Shown here: positions 46,942 through 57,188 of the stretch, piece by piece
Layout: the number at the start of each line of letters is the position of its first letter
How positions within the stretch are numbered: the stretch's first letter is position 1
Source of the DNA: Allostella vacuolata
Lineage (GTDB): Bacteria; Pseudomonadota; Alphaproteobacteria; ATCC43930; Allostellaceae
NCBI GenBank assembly: GCA_006739055.1
Contig: AP019702.1
Location: 3,931,388-3,995,387 of the forward strand
Reading direction: 5' to 3'
Length of the DNA: 64,000 nucleotides
Notes under the pieces: generated by a model
Databases searched by the model: none
Told to the model about the DNA's origin: nothing
Seen by the model: only the letters and a program-made list of their open reading frames with translations
Made by a program: the position numbers and the translations under genes

Positions 46942-47015
46942 GTCCGCCCGCCCATCTTGACGGTCGAGCGGTCCGCCGGACGGCCCCGTCACGGCGCACC
47001 GCGAGGGATCGAAAA

Positions 47016-47099
47016 ATGCTAGACTTTTTTCTGCTGGCCGTGGGCACCGCGTTCATCGTGGTGGCCGCAGCCTACGCATCGGCCTGCGACCGCCTCTAG
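47016..47099 (+). CDS. 27-aa membrane microprotein upstream of kdpF
   Basis: Short frame from ATG at 47016 to TAG at 47099, beginning MLDFFLLAVGTAFIVVAAAY and ending SACDRL. One hydrophobic helix with a short charged tail; a GCGAGGGAT ribosome-site-like sequence precedes it. Similar microproteins ending in C-D-R-L can precede kdpF in proteobacterial kdp operons. A stabilising or regulatory subunit role like KdpF is inference. The gap to kdpF is 16 bp. Confidence 0.7.
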   Translation: MLDFFLLAVGTAFIVVAAAYASACDRL

Positions 47100-47115
47100 G
47101 CGAAAGGCTCTTACC

Positions 47116-47205
47116 ATGACCATCGACTATCTGCTGGGCGGCGCCGTCGCGGCGCTGCTCGTGGTTTACCTCGTCTATGCCCTGATCCGCCCCGACCGCT
47201 TCTGA
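47116..47205 (+). CDS. kdpF: K+-transporting ATPase small subunit KdpF
   Basis: 29-aa single-helix subunit ([20 protein letters not shown], ending YALIRPDRF), the typical KdpF pattern of a helix followed by a short P-[DE]-[KR]-F tail. KdpF stabilises the KdpABC complex. Its last codons lie in the first unit of a 15-bp tandem repeat that fills the gap to kdpA. Confidence 0.9.
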   Translation: MTIDYLLGGAVAALLVVYLVYALIRPDRF

Positions 47206-47258
47206 CTCCGGGACTTCTGGCTCCGGCACTTCTGGCTGCGGCGGTTCTCACTCCAGCG
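47199..47258 (+). repeat. 15-bp imperfect tandem repeat between kdpF and kdpA
   Basis: Four 15-base units resembling CTTCTGGCTCCGGCA (47199-47213, 47214-47228, 47229-47243, 47244-47258); units 2 and 3 differ at two positions, units 1 and 4 are more decayed. It includes the kdpF stop and separates kdpF from kdpA by 86 bp, where other kdp operons have a short gap. Confidence 0.85.
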
Positions 47259-47291
47259 ACTCCGACCCGATCAGGTCCGAGAGGACAACCC

Positions 47292-49007
47292 ATGACCCTC
47301 AATGGCTGGTTGCAGATCCTCCTCTTCTGCGCCCTCACGCTGGCCCTGGTGAAGCCGCTCGGCGGCTACATGGTCCGCGTCTTCCAGGGCGAGCGCACCC
47401 TGCTCTCGCCGGTCCTGCAGCCGATCGAGCGGCTGCTGTACCGCGCCGCCGGGCCCGGCGCCCGCGACGAGCAGCACTGGCTGGCCTATGCGCTCGCCAT
47501 GCTCGCCTTCAACCTGGCGGGCTTCCTCGTGCTCTACCTGCTGCAGCGCCTCCAGGGATCGCTGCCGCTGAACCCGGCCGGGATGGCGGCGGTGGCGCCG
47601 GACCTCGCCTTCAACACCGCCGCCAGCTTCATGACCAACACCAACTGGCAGAACTACGGCGGCGAGACGACCCTGTCGCACCTGGTCCAGATGGCCGGGC
47701 TGACGGTGCAGAACTTCGTCTCCGCCGCCACCGGCATCGCCGTGGCGCTGGCGCTGATCCGCGGCTTCGCCCGCGCGTCCGCCCGCACGGTCGGCAACTT
47801 CTGGGTCGACATGACCCGGACCGTCCTCTACCTGCTGCTGCCGATCTCGGTCGTCCTGACGCTGGTCTTCGTCTGGCAGGGCGTGCCGCAGACCCTGTCC
47901 GGCAGCATCGACGCGACCACGCTGGAAGGGGCGAAGCAGACCATCGCGCTCGGCCCCGTCGCCTCGCAGGAGGCGATCAAGATGCTGGGAACCAACGGCG
48001 GCGGCTTCTTCAACGTCAACTCCGCCCACCCGTTCGAGAACCCGACCGCCTTCACCAACCTGCTGCAGATGCTGGCCATCTTCGCGATCGGCGCGGCCCT
48101 GACCAACGTCTTCGGGCGCATGGCCGGCGACCCGCGCCAGGGCTGGGCGATCCTGGCCGCGATGGGCGTGCTGTTCCTGGCCGGCGTCGCCGTCGCCTAC
48201 TGGGCCGAGGCGGCGGGCAACCCGCTGCTGCACCAGGCGGGCGTCGCGGGCCCCAACATGGAAGGCAAGGAGGTCCGCTTCGGCCCGGCCCTGTCGGCGC
48301 TCTTCGCGGTCATCACCACGGCCGCCTCGTGCGGGGCCGTCAACGCCATGCATGACAGCTTCCTGCCGCTGGGCGGCATGATCCCGCTCATCAACATGCA
48401 GCTGGGCGAGATCATCGTCGGCGGGGTCGGTGCCGGGCTCTACGGCATGCTCGTCTTCGTCGTCATCACCGTCTTCGTGGCCGGGCTGATGGTCGGCCGC
48501 ACACCGGAATATCTCGGCAAGAAGATCGAGGCGAAGGAGATGAAGCTGGCGATGCTGGCCATCCTCTGCCTGCCCTTCGCCATGCTGGTGCCGACCGCGG
48601 TCTCGGTGGTGCTGCCGCAGGCCGTGGCGTCGATCGCCAATCCGGGCCCGCACGGCTTCTCGGAGGTGCTCTACGCCTATACCTCGGCCGCGGCCAACAA
48701 CGGCAGCGCCTTCGCCGGCCTGTCCGGCAACACGCCCTGGTACAACGTGACGCTGGCGCTGGCCATGCTGGCGGGCCGCTTCCTGGTCATCATCCCGGCC
48801 CTGGCGATCGCCGGCGCGCTCGCCGCCAAGAAGACCGTGCCCGCGTCGGCCGGCACCTTCCCCACCCATGGCGGCCTGTTCGTCGGCCTGCTGGTCGGCG
48901 TGATCCTGATCGTCGGCGGCCTGACCTTCTTCCCGGCGCTGGCGCTGGGTCCGGTCGTCGAGCACCTCGCCATGATGGCCGGCCAGACCTTCGCGGCCGG
49001 CAACTGA
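47292..49007 (+). CDS. kdpA: K+-transporting ATPase potassium-binding subunit KdpA
   Basis: 571-aa channel-like subunit that selects K+. The four-fold repeat of filter regions is visible, for example [40 protein letters not shown] and [16 protein letters not shown]. About ten hydrophobic segments. ATG at 47292 follows GAGAGGACAA. Normal length. Confidence 0.98.
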   Translation: MTLNGWLQILLFCALTLALVKPLGGYMVRVFQGERTLLSPVLQPIERLLYRAAGPGARDEQHWLAYALAMLAFNLAGFLVLYLLQRLQGSLPLNPAGMAAVAPDLAFNTAASFMTNTNWQNYGGETTLSHLVQMAGLTVQNFVSAATGIAVALALIRGFARASARTVGNFWVDMTRTVLYLLLPISVVLTLVFVWQGVPQTLSGSIDATTLEGAKQTIALGPVASQEAIKMLGTNGGGFFNVNSAHPFENPTAFTNLLQMLAIFAIGAALTNVFGRMAGDPRQGWAILAAMGVLFLAGVAVAYWAEAAGNPLLHQAGVAGPNMEGKEVRFGPALSALFAVITTAASCGAVNAMHDSFLPLGGMIPLINMQLGEIIVGGVGAGLYGMLVFVVITVFVAGLMVGRTPEYLGKKIEAKEMKLAMLAILCLPFAMLVPTAVSVVLPQAVASIANPGPHGFSEVLYAYTSAAANNGSAFAGLSGNTPWYNVTLALAMLAGRFLVIIPALAIAGALAAKKTVPASAGTFPTHGGLFVGLLVGVILIVGGLTFFPALALGPVVEHLAMMAGQTFAAGN

Positions 49008-49048
49008 GCCGGCCGGCACACCCCATCCCGCTTCCAGGGAATCCCCCG

Positions 49049-51097
49049 ATGATCCAGTCCAAGCCCGCGGGCCTGCTCGACGCCCGCATCCTCGTGCCGG
49101 CCTTCGGGTCGGCCTTCGCCAAGCTCGACCCGCGGCAGATGATCCGCAACCCGGTGATGTTCGTGGTCGCCGTCGTCACGGTGCTGACCACCATCCTCTT
49201 CCTGCGCGACCTCGGCACCGGCGCCGGCAACCTGGGCTTCTCGTTCCAGATCGTCCTATGGCTGTGGTTCACGGTGCTGTTCGCCAACTTCGCCGAGGCC
49301 GTCGCCGAGGGCCGCGGCAAGGCGCAGGCGGCGACGCTGCGGCGCAGCCGCGGCGAGACCCAGGCCAAGAAGCTGCTGGCCGGGGTCGGCCGCAGCGACT
49401 ACCGCCTGGTGCCCGGCACCACGCTGGTGGTCGGCGACCGGGTGCTGGTCGAGCCGGGCGACATCATCCCGTCGGACGGCGAGGTCGTGGAGGGCATCGC
49501 CTCGGTCAACGAGGCCGCCATCACCGGCGAATCCGCCCCGGTCATCCGCGAGAGCGGCGGCGACCGCTCGGCGGTGACCGGCGGGACCCAGGTCCTGTCG
49601 GACTGGATCGTGGTGCGCATCACCGCGGCCGCCGGCTCCACCTTCCTCGACCGGATGATCGCGCTGGTCGAGGGCGCGGAGCGGCAGAAGACCCCGAACG
49701 AGATCGCCCTCAACATCCTGCTGGCCGGGATGACGCTGATCTTCGTGCTGGCGACCGCGACCATTCCCGGCTTTGCCGCCTATGCCGGGGGCAGCATCCC
49801 GGTGCTGGCGCTGGTCGCGCTCTTCGTGACGCTGATCCCGACCACCATCGGCGCGCTCCTGTCGGCGATCGGCATCGCCGGCATGGACCGGCTGGTCCGC
49901 TTCAACGTCCTCGCCATGTCGGGCCGCGCGGTGGAGGCGGCAGGCGACGTCGACACGCTGCTGCTCGACAAGACCGGGACGATCACGCTCGGCAACCGCC
50001 AGGCGACCGAGTTCCGGCCGCTGGGCGGGGTGCCCGTCCAGGAACTGGCCGAGGCGGCGCGCCTCGCCTCGCTGGCCGACGAGACGCCGGAGGGCCGCTC
50101 GATCGTGGCGCTGGCGCAGGACCGGCACGGCATCGGCGGCGCGGCCGCCCCCGACCCCGATGCCCTCTTCGTCCCGTTCTCGGCCAACACCCGGATGAGC
50201 GGCGTCGACATCGGCGGCATGGCGATCCGCAAGGGTGCGGTCGACGCCATCCTGAAATCCCTGCCGGCGGATGGCGGCGAGGCGGCCCGCGAGATCCGGG
50301 CGATCGGCGACGAGATCGCGCGGGCCGGCGGCACCCCCCTGGCGGTCGTGCGGGACGGACGGTTGCTCGGCGTCGTCCAGCTCAAGGACATCGTCAAGAG
50401 CGGCATCCGCGAGCGCTTCGCCGAGATGCGGCGGATGGGCATCCGCACGGTGATGATCACCGGCGACAACCCGCTGACGGCGGCCGCCATCGCCGCCGAG
50501 GCCGGGGTCGACGACTTCCTGGCCCAGGCGACGCCCGAGAACAAGCTGCAGCTGATCCGCGAGGAGCAGGCCAAAGGCAAGCTGGTGGCGATGTGCGGCG
50601 ACGGCACCAACGACGCCCCGGCCCTCGCGCAGGCAGACGTCGGCGTCGCCATGAGCAGCGGGACGATGGCCGCGCGCGAGGCCGGCAACATGGTCGACCT
50701 CGATTCCGACCCGACCAAGCTGATCGAGGTGGTGGAGATCGGCAAGCAGCTGCTGATGACCCGCGGTGCGCTCACCACCTTCTCGATCGCCAACGACGTG
50801 GCCAAGTACTTCGCGATCATCCCGGCCATGTTCGCGGCCCTCTACCCGCAGCTCCAGGCGCTCAACGTCATGGGGCTGGCTACGCCGCAGAGCGCCATCC
50901 TGTCGGCCATCATCTTCAACGCGCTGGTCATCGTGGCACTCATCCCGCTGGCGCTGAAGGGGGTGCGCTATCGCCCGGTCGGCGCCGCCGCCCTGCTGCG
51001 CCGCAACCTGCTGGTCTACGGGCTGGGCGGCATCATCGTGCCGTTCGCCGGCATCAAGGCGATCGACCTCGCCGTCGTGGCACTCGGGCTCGCCTGA
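49049..51097 (+). CDS. kdpB: K+-transporting P-type ATPase subunit KdpB
   Basis: 682-aa P-type ATPase. Phosphorylated Asp in [19 protein letters not shown] near residue 308, dephosphorylation motif AITGESAPV near 155, hinge [20 protein letters not shown] near 515. It energises K+ uptake through KdpA. 41 bp after kdpA. Confidence 0.98.
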   Translation: MIQSKPAGLLDARILVPAFGSAFAKLDPRQMIRNPVMFVVAVVTVLTTILFLRDLGTGAGNLGFSFQIVLWLWFTVLFANFAEAVAEGRGKAQAATLRRSRGETQAKKLLAGVGRSDYRLVPGTTLVVGDRVLVEPGDIIPSDGEVVEGIASVNEAAITGESAPVIRESGGDRSAVTGGTQVLSDWIVVRITAAAGSTFLDRMIALVEGAERQKTPNEIALNILLAGMTLIFVLATATIPGFAAYAGGSIPVLALVALFVTLIPTTIGALLSAIGIAGMDRLVRFNVLAMSGRAVEAAGDVDTLLLDKTGTITLGNRQATEFRPLGGVPVQELAEAARLASLADETPEGRSIVALAQDRHGIGGAAAPDPDALFVPFSANTRMSGVDIGGMAIRKGAVDAILKSLPADGGEAAREIRAIGDEIARAGGTPLAVVRDGRLLGVVQLKDIVKSGIRERFAEMRRMGIRTVMITGDNPLTAAAIAAEAGVDDFLAQATPENKLQLIREEQAKGKLVAMCGDGTNDAPALAQADVGVAMSSGTMAAREAGNMVDLDSDPTKLIEVVEIGKQLLMTRGALTTFSIANDVAKYFAIIPAMFAALYPQLQALNVMGLATPQSAILSAIIFNALVIVALIPLALKGVRYRPVGAAALLRRNLLVYGLGGIIVPFAGIKAIDLAVVALGLA

Positions 51098-51126
51098 GCC
51101 CGGCTGCGCCTGAAGGAGCATTTCCC

Positions 51127-51732
51127 ATGCTGAAGCATCTGCGCCCCGCGCTGGTCCTGATCGTCGCCATGACGGTCCTGACCGGCCTCGCCTACCCGCT
51201 GGCCATGACCGGCATCGCCCGGGCGGTCTTCCCCGACCAGTCGTCCGGCTCCCTGCTGGTCCGCGACGGCCAGGTGGTCGGCTCCGCCCTGATCGGCCAG
51301 GAGTTCAAGGCCGACCGCTACTTCCAGGGCCGCCCGTCGGCGACCACCGCCGCCGACCCGGCCGACCCGGCGAAGAGCGTGGCCGCGCCCTACAACGCCG
51401 CCGCCTCGGGCGGCTCGAACCTCGGCCCGACCAGCGCCGCCCTGGTCGAACGGGTGACGGCGGACGCCGCGCGGCTGCGGGCGGAGAACCCGGCCGCCCC
51501 GGTGCCGGTCGACCTCGTCACCACCACCGCCAGCGGCCTCGACCCGCACATCTCGCCCGACGCCGCCTATTTCCAGGTGCCGCGGGTGGCGCTCGCCCGC
51601 GCGCTGCCTGCGGAGGCGGTCCGCGCCCTGGTCGAGCGCCATGTCGAGGGGCGGCTCTTCGGCATCATCGGCGAACCCCGGGTCAACGTGCTGGCGCTCA
51701 ACCTGGCGCTCGACCGGGAAGCCGCGCGGTAG
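51127..51732 (+). CDS. kdpC: K+-transporting ATPase subunit KdpC
   Basis: 201-aa subunit with one N-terminal helix ([20 protein letters not shown]) and a periplasmic domain. Family stretches: [27 protein letters not shown] and [20 protein letters not shown] at 51127, 29 bp after kdpB. Last gene of kdpFABC. Confidence 0.97.
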   Translation: MLKHLRPALVLIVAMTVLTGLAYPLAMTGIARAVFPDQSSGSLLVRDGQVVGSALIGQEFKADRYFQGRPSATTAADPADPAKSVAAPYNAAASGGSNLGPTSAALVERVTADAARLRAENPAAPVPVDLVTTTASGLDPHISPDAAYFQVPRVALARALPAEAVRALVERHVEGRLFGIIGEPRVNVLALNLALDREAAR

Positions 51733-51824
51733 AAGCGGCCCCGGGGGTGGACGAACGCCGCGCCAGGGACGATCCTCGGGTCCGCCCCAGCCAGGGCGAG
51801 CCCCCCCGAGGAGAATCCCTAGAC

Positions 51825-52775
51825 ATGGCCAAGCTGAGCAACCCCGAGTTCGCGTGGATGGACGGCCGCATCGTGCCCTGGGCCGAGGCGACCGTCCACG
51901 TCTCGGCCGAGACGGTCCTGCGCGGCGCCAACGTGTTCGAGGGCATGCGCGCCTACTGGAGCGAGGCGGAGAAGGAGCTCTACATCTTCAAGAGCGCCGA
52001 GCACCTGCGCCGCCTGCGCCAGTCCTGCAAGATCATGCGCATGACGGTGCCCTACAGCGACGACGAGTTCACCCAGGCCTTCATCGAGCTGCTGCGCGCC
52101 AACAAATTCACCGAAGGCGTCCATTTCCGCCCGGTGGTCTATTTCGGCGAGGGCGAGTCCTACGCCTGGAAGCCGGACGAGATCCACAACGGCGCCTTCA
52201 TCATCGCCTTCGCCCGCCCGCACGTCGCCTCGATCAAGACCGGCGTGAAGAGCTGCGTCAGCACCTGGCGGCGCAACTCCGACAACGCCTCGCCGTCCCG
52301 GGTCAAGGCCGCCGCCAACTACCACAACTCCCGCCTGGCCCAGGTCGAGGCGAAGATGAACGGCTTCGGTCCGCCGATCATGCTGAACGACCGCGGCGAG
52401 GTGGCCGAGAGCCCCGGCGCCTGCTTCATGATGGTGCGCGACGGCGTCGTCATCACCCCCCCGGTCAGCGCCGACATCCTGGAGAGCATCACGCGCCAGA
52501 CCCTGATCGACCTGTACCGGGAAGAGCTGGGCGTCACCGTCATCGAGCGCGACATCGACCGCACCGAGCTCTACATCGCCGACGAGACCTTCTTCTGCGG
52601 CAGCGGCGCCGAGGTGCAGCCGATCATCGGCGTCGACCACTACGCCGTGGGCGACGGCAAGGTCGGGCCCCTCACCCGGCGGATCCAGGACCTCTACTTC
52701 GACATCGCCGCCGGCAAGGTCGACAAGTACCGCCACTGGCTGACCCCGGTCTACGGCAACTCCGCCCGCGGCTGA
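51825..52775 (+). CDS. Branched-chain amino acid aminotransferase-like (class IV)
   Basis: 316-aa PLP enzyme of fold type IV. The ATG at 51825 gives MAKLSNPEFAWMDGRIVPWA; residues before it in frame (from 51747) lack a ribosome site. Substrate loop GANVFEGMRAYWSE, catalytic Lys in SRVKAAANYHNSRLAQ, and the glutamate/phosphate-binding region EVAESPGACFMMVRDG. It resembles IlvE-type transaminases that interconvert Val, Leu, Ile and their 2-oxoacids, though this family also includes other amino-acid aminotransferases. Monocistronic, ended by a hairpin. Confidence 0.87.
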   Translation: MAKLSNPEFAWMDGRIVPWAEATVHVSAETVLRGANVFEGMRAYWSEAEKELYIFKSAEHLRRLRQSCKIMRMTVPYSDDEFTQAFIELLRANKFTEGVHFRPVVYFGEGESYAWKPDEIHNGAFIIAFARPHVASIKTGVKSCVSTWRRNSDNASPSRVKAAANYHNSRLAQVEAKMNGFGPPIMLNDRGEVAESPGACFMMVRDGVVITPPVSADILESITRQTLIDLYREELGVTVIERDIDRTELYIADETFFCGSGAEVQPIIGVDHYAVGDGKVGPLTRRIQDLYFDIAAGKVDKYRHWLTPVYGNSARG

Positions 52776-52785
52776 TCCCCCGTAC

Positions 52786-52813
52786 CCCCTCGCCCCGGCA
52801 CCGGGGCGAGGGG
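52786..52813 (+). terminator. Hairpin terminator after the aminotransferase gene
   Basis: 13-bp perfect stem CCCCTCGCCCCGG (52786-52798) / CCGGGGCGAGGGG (52801-52813), 11 bp after the stop codon. The two-base CA spacer implies the innermost pairs open to form the loop. No T-run. Confidence 0.6.
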
Positions 52814-52958
52814 CTGGGGCCGGCTCGCCTCGGCGGCCACCACCCGCCCGTCCCCGCAGACACACGGGCTGGCGCCGCTGGCCCGGCCGCCGCTATGCTG
52901 TTTCCAGGCATGTCAGGAACCGGCGGCCTCGAACGCCGGCCGGCGAACAGGGGATCCC

Positions 52959-53963
52959 ATGGACAAGACCTTCGGTTGGCGCGCGGCCGCGTTCGCGGCG
53001 GCCCTTTTCGCCCTTCCCGGCGCGGCTGCGGCGCAGGGGCAGCTCGTCGTCTATTCCGCCAACGAGCAGACGCTCGACGACCTCGTCTTCACCGCCTTCA
53101 ACAAGGAGACGGGGATCGAGGTGCAGCCGGTGTCCGGCGGCTCCGGGGTCGTCTTCCGGCGCATCGTCGCCGAGAAGGACCGGCCGCTGGGCGACATCGT
53201 CTGGGGCGTCAGCCGGTCGCTGCTGCAGCAGCACAAGGCCTATTTCCAGGCCTTCCGCTCGGCCCACCGCGACGCCATCCCGGCGGAGTACCGCGACCCG
53301 GACGACCTGTGGATCGGCAACAACCTGCACCTGCTGGTGGTGCTGCAGAACACCAAGGCCCTGCCGGAGGCCCAGGGCCCCAAGGCCTGGGCCGACCTGC
53401 TCGACCCCAAGCTGAAGGGCAAGATCGCCTTCACCGACCCGGCCAATTCGGGCTCCGCCTACACCAACGCCACCCTGATGGTCGACCTGCTGGGCGGCGG
53501 CGACGCCGGCTGGGGCAAGGTGTCGGAGTTCTTCCGCAACAGCCGCATCCTCAACCGCTCGTCGCTGGTCTTCCAGGGCGTCGGCCAGGGCGAGTACCCG
53601 CTCGGCGTGTCGATGGAATATGCCGGCTACCTGTGGGCCAACAACGGCGCGCCGGTGAAGGTGGTCTACCCGGCCGAGGGCACCTACGCCGCCATGGAAG
53701 GCGTCGCCATCATCAAGGGCGGCCCCAACACCGAGAACGCCAAGAAGTTCGTCGACTTCATCAACCGCAAGGACGTGCGCGAGATGATCCTGGCCAGGCA
53801 TTTCCGCCGGCCGGCGCGCCAGGACATCGACCTGTCGAAGATGCCGGGCGGCATGCCGCAGCTGTCGTCGATCAAGCTCGCCCCCTATGACGAAGTGCGC
53901 TGGACCGAGGCGCGGCCGGCGACGCTGGCCAAGATCAAGGACGTCATCGTCCAGACGCGCTGA
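52959..53963 (+). CDS. Fbp/2-aminoethylphosphonate-type ABC transporter substrate-binding protein
   Basis: 334 aa with a Sec signal peptide (cleavage near AAAAQG, residue 26). Opening QLVVYSANEQTLDDLVFTAF and VQPVSGGSGVVFRRIVAEKD match the family of Fe3+/phosphonate/polyamine-like binders (FbpA-type). DIVWGVSRSLLQQHK and GKIAFTDPANSGSAYTNATL follow. Tyr pairs of iron binders are not obvious at the C-terminus, so an organic ligand is at least as likely as iron. First gene of a three-gene importer. Confidence 0.88.
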   Translation: MDKTFGWRAAAFAAALFALPGAAAAQGQLVVYSANEQTLDDLVFTAFNKETGIEVQPVSGGSGVVFRRIVAEKDRPLGDIVWGVSRSLLQQHKAYFQAFRSAHRDAIPAEYRDPDDLWIGNNLHLLVVLQNTKALPEAQGPKAWADLLDPKLKGKIAFTDPANSGSAYTNATLMVDLLGGGDAGWGKVSEFFRNSRILNRSSLVFQGVGQGEYPLGVSMEYAGYLWANNGAPVKVVYPAEGTYAAMEGVAIIKGGPNTENAKKFVDFINRKDVREMILARHFRRPARQDIDLSKMPGGMPQLSSIKLAPYDEVRWTEARPATLAKIKDVIVQTR

Positions 53964-53969
53964 CCCGTC

Positions 53970-54001
53970 CGGACGGCCGGGCGCCCGTGCCCGGCCGTCC
54001 G
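53970..54001 (+). promoter_or_regulatory. Intra-operon hairpin between binding protein and ATPase genes
   Basis: 13-bp perfect stem CGGACGGCCGGGC (53970-53982) / GCCCGGCCGTCCG (53989-54001) with a 6-base loop, 6 bp after the binding-protein stop. Same position relative to the binding-protein gene as the hairpin at 10460-10485, supporting a role in raising binding-protein expression. Confidence 0.6.
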
Positions 54002-54037
54002 CACCCGCCTGCCCCGCCGCCATCCGAGGACCCCCGC

Positions 54038-55099
54038 TTGACCGCCGTCACCATCTCCCGCGTCGAGCGGACCTTCGGCGCCGTGCACGCCGTGGCCGGG
54101 GTGTCGATCGACATCCGCCCCGGCGAGCTCTTCACCCTGCTCGGCCCGTCCGGCTGCGGCAAGACCACGCTCCTGCGCATGGTCGCCGGCTTCTGCGACC
54201 TGGACCAGGGCAGCATCGCCTTCGGCGACCGGCGCATCGACACCCTGCCGCCGCACCGCCGCAACACCGGGATGGTGTTCCAGAACTACGCGATCTTCCC
54301 CAACCTGACGGTGGCCGGCAACGTCGCCTATGGGCTGAAGGCCCGCGGCGTGGCCGGGGCGGACATCCAGCGCCGGGTCGGCCGGGCGCTCGAGCTGGTC
54401 CATCTGGACGGCTATGGCGAGCGCCAGCCGTTCCAGCTGTCGGGCGGCCAGCTGCAGCGCGTGGCGCTGGCCCGCGCGCTGGTGATCGAGCCCGACGTGC
54501 TGCTGCTGGACGAGCCCCTGTCCAACCTCGACGCCCAGCTGCGGCTCGACATGCGGCGCGAGATCCGCACCCTGCAGCAGACCCTCGGCATCACCGCCAT
54601 CTACGTCACCCACGACCAGGAGGAGGCGCTCGCCATCTCCGACCGGATCGCGGTCATGCGCGCGGGCCGGCTGGAGCAGGTGGGGGCGCCCGCCGCCATC
54701 TACCGCACGCCCGCCACCCCCTTCGTGGCCGAGTTCCTGGGGGCCACCAACCTGCTGACCGGCACGGTCGAGGCGCTGGACGGCGCCCACCTGCTGGTGG
54801 CAGCCCTGGGCCGCCGCTTCCGGGTGCCGGCCGCCGCGGTCCCCACCGGCAGCGCCGTCTCCTTTTCGCTGCGGCCGGAGGCGCTGATCCCGGTCGAGCC
54901 CGGCCACCCCTGGGCCACGGTGACGGGCGAGATCGCCGCCGCCGAGCATCTGGGCGCCCTGCTGCGCCTCGACGTCAGGCTCGGCGACGGGCCGCCCTTG
55001 CGGGTGGCGATGCTGGATGACGGGGCGGTGGCACCCGCCCCCGGGCGGCCGATCACGCTCGCCTACGACCCCGCCCGGATCACGGTGTTCGCCCCATGA
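54038..55099 (+). CDS. Fbp/Pot-type ABC transporter ATP-binding protein
   Basis: 353 aa from the TTG at 54038, which has GAGGA seven bases before it. Walker [13 protein letters not shown]-loop [17 protein letters not shown], signature [15 protein letters not shown], Walker [14 protein letters not shown]-loop [10 protein letters not shown]-terminal TOBE-type domain runs from about residue 240. ATGA overlap with the permease. Confidence 0.93.
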   Translation: MTAVTISRVERTFGAVHAVAGVSIDIRPGELFTLLGPSGCGKTTLLRMVAGFCDLDQGSIAFGDRRIDTLPPHRRNTGMVFQNYAIFPNLTVAGNVAYGLKARGVAGADIQRRVGRALELVHLDGYGERQPFQLSGGQLQRVALARALVIEPDVLLLDEPLSNLDAQLRLDMRREIRTLQQTLGITAIYVTHDQEEALAISDRIAVMRAGRLEQVGAPAAIYRTPATPFVAEFLGATNLLTGTVEALDGAHLLVAALGRRFRVPAAAVPTGSAVSFSLRPEALIPVEPGHPWATVTGEIAAAEHLGALLRLDVRLGDGPPLRVAMLDDGAVAPAPGRPITLAYDPARITVFAP

Positions 55100-56754
55100 G
55101 ATGGGCCGTCCCGTCGCGCTCGGCCTTTCCGCTGACGGTGGCGGTGCTCGCCTTCGCCTTCCTCGGCCTGTTCCTGGCCTATCCCTTGTGGAAGGTGCTG
55201 GCGTCGAGCTTCCTCGATGCCAGCGGCATGCGCTTCACGGTCGAGGCCTACGCCAAGGTGCTGTCGACCGGCTACTACCGCTCGGCCATCACCAACAGCC
55301 TGCTGATCGGCGCGCTCACCACCGCCGCCTCGATCGCGATCGGCCTGCCGATGGCCTTCCTGCTGGCGCGGATGGCGATCCCCGGCCGCTCGGTGCTGCT
55401 GGCGCTGTCGGCCCTGCCGCTGATCCTGCCCTCCTTCATCGGCGCCTATGCCTGGGTGCTGCTGTTCGGCCGCGCCGGCATCGTCACCCAGTGGCTGCAG
55501 GGGCTGGGCCTGCCGACCACCACCATCTACGGCCTGCCGGGCCTGGTGCTGGTCTTCACGCTGCATTCCTTCCCCTACGTCCTGCTGCCGGCGATCGCCG
55601 CCGTGCGCGCGGTCGACGCCTCGATCGAGGAGGCCGGGCAGAATCTCGGCGCCTCGCGCTGGCGGGTGTTCCTGACCGTGACCGTGCCCGTCATCATGCC
55701 GGCGGTGCTGGCGGGCGGGCTGCTGGTCTTCATCGAGACGCTGGAGAATTTCGGCGTGCCGTTCGTCCTGGCCGAGGACATGCCGATCCTGGCGATCGAG
55801 GCCTACAAGCTGTTCGTGGGCGAGGTCGGGGCCAACCCCGGCATGGCGGGGGCGCTGGCCATGATCCTGGTGCTGATCGCCGCCCTGGCCCTGCTGGTGC
55901 AGCGCTACTATCTGGGGCGGCGGCGCTTCGCCACCGTCGCCCGCAGCGCGCCGCCGGTCCTGCGCCCGGGGCCGCTCGGCCGCTGGCTGGCGGGCGGCTT
56001 CGTCTGGGGCGTGGTGCTGCTGGCGATCCTGCCCTTCGTCGCCATCGTCATCGTCGCGCTGATGAAGTTCCGCGGGCCGGTGATGCAGTCGGAGATGAGC
56101 CTCGGCAACTTCGAGCAGCTGTTCGCCCGCTCGCACCGGCCGCTCTACAACACGCTGGGCCTCGCCACCGTGGCGGCGATCGGCGCCTCGCTGATCGGCA
56201 TCCCGATCGCCTATGTCCTGACCCGCTACCGCTCGACGCTCTCGCACGCGCTCGACGTGCTGGCGATGGTGCCGTTCGCGGTCGCCGGCACGGTGATGGG
56301 CATCGGCCTGATCCTGGCCTTCAACAGCGGCTGGCTGGTGCTGACCGGCGGCTGGCTGATCCTGGTCCTGGCCTGGCTGGTGCGCAAGCTGCCCTTCAGC
56401 GTGCGCTCGGGCAGCGCCATCCTGCACCAGATCGATCCCTCGCTGGAGGAGGCATCGATCAATCTCGGCCGCTCGCCCTCCTGGACCTTCTTCCGCCTCA
56501 CCGTGCCGCTGATGCTGGGCGGCATCGTCGGCGGCACCGTGCTCGCCTGGGTCACCATCGTCTCCGAGCTGAGCTCCACCGTGGTCCTCTACAGCGGGCC
56601 CTGGTCGACCATGACCGTCGTCATGTTCCGCGCGCTGGAGGGCCAGGGCGCGGGGGCGGCGGCGGCCGCCGCGACGGTGCTGATCGTGGCGACCGTCGTG
56701 CCGCTGGCGCTGGTCTATCGCCTGCTGCGGCGGAACAACCTGGCGGTGCTTTAG
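55096..56754 (+). CDS. Double-length ABC transporter permease (two fused permease domains)
   Basis: 552 aa with two complete permease halves, each about six helices, as in FbpB-type proteins. The first EAA loop is ASIEEAGQNLGASRWRVFLT (about residue 180), the second SLEEASINLGRSPSWTFFRL (about 455). One gene therefore supplies the whole channel. ATG at 55096 overlaps the ATPase stop. Confidence 0.94.
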   Translation: MRWAVPSRSAFPLTVAVLAFAFLGLFLAYPLWKVLASSFLDASGMRFTVEAYAKVLSTGYYRSAITNSLLIGALTTAASIAIGLPMAFLLARMAIPGRSVLLALSALPLILPSFIGAYAWVLLFGRAGIVTQWLQGLGLPTTTIYGLPGLVLVFTLHSFPYVLLPAIAAVRAVDASIEEAGQNLGASRWRVFLTVTVPVIMPAVLAGGLLVFIETLENFGVPFVLAEDMPILAIEAYKLFVGEVGANPGMAGALAMILVLIAALALLVQRYYLGRRRFATVARSAPPVLRPGPLGRWLAGGFVWGVVLLAILPFVAIVIVALMKFRGPVMQSEMSLGNFEQLFARSHRPLYNTLGLATVAAIGASLIGIPIAYVLTRYRSTLSHALDVLAMVPFAVAGTVMGIGLILAFNSGWLVLTGGWLILVLAWLVRKLPFSVRSGSAILHQIDPSLEEASINLGRSPSWTFFRLTVPLMLGGIVGGTVLAWVTIVSELSSTVVLYSGPWSTMTVVMFRALEGQGAGAAAAAATVLIVATVVPLALVYRLLRRNNLAVL

Positions 56755-56838
56755 CCCGCCGTCATCGCGCTTGATGCGGTCACGCCGTCGGCGGCAGAGT
56801 CTCCCCGGAACGGGGGCACTTGCCCCGACGGAGGAACG

Positions 56839-57078
56839 ATGCGCGCCTTCCTGATCGCGGGATTCTGCTGGGCCCTGCTGGGCGCCGCCCCGGCCGGTGC
56901 GGCCGTCGGCAGTGCCATGCCGCTTGCCGGCCCAACCGCGCTGCAGGCGGAGCCGGTCGCCAAGGCCGCCAAGGCCGCCCGGCTCGGCGCCTGCGGCGGC
57001 GACTATGTGAAGAGCAAGAGCAAGCGGAAGAGGAAGGCCTATTGCGGGCGCAGGAAGCCCGCCGCCGAGCCGTCCTGA
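56839..57078 (+). CDS. Small secreted basic hypothetical protein
   Basis: 79 aa; unrecognised. Sec-type signal peptide (MRAFLIAGFCWALLGAAPAG, cleavage near AGAA). The mature part of about 55 residues ends in a Lys/Arg-rich stretch (VKSKSKRKRKAYCGRRKPAA) with two cysteines (GACGG, AYCGRR). A short palindrome (TCCTGCCGGCAGGA, 57094-57107) then a run of five T follow the gene and may terminate it. Confidence 0.6.
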   Translation: MRAFLIAGFCWALLGAAPAGAAVGSAMPLAGPTALQAEPVAKAAKAARLGACGGDYVKSKSKRKRKAYCGRRKPAAEPS

Positions 57079-57188
57079 GCCGTCATCGCGTTGTCCTGCC
57101 GGCAGGAACTATTTTTCACGGTACGAACTTTGTATATCGAAAGAACGAGCATCGACGACTCGGACCCCGGACCAGCTCCAAGGCACCA

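Noticed and set aside
44769-47099. 776-codon plus-strand frame opposite kdpD ending in the 27-aa microprotein
   Set aside because: Antisense shadow of kdpD; only the last 28 codons, with their own ribosome site, were kept as a gene.
47271-51121. Long minus-strand frames opposite kdpA and kdpB
   Set aside because: Compositionally biased antisense readings of clear kdp genes; no ribosome sites or domains.
52959-53963. Calling the binding protein an iron-specific FbpA
   Set aside because: The tyrosine pair that binds Fe3+ in FbpA is not evident, and phosphonate or polyamine-like ligands fit the family as well.
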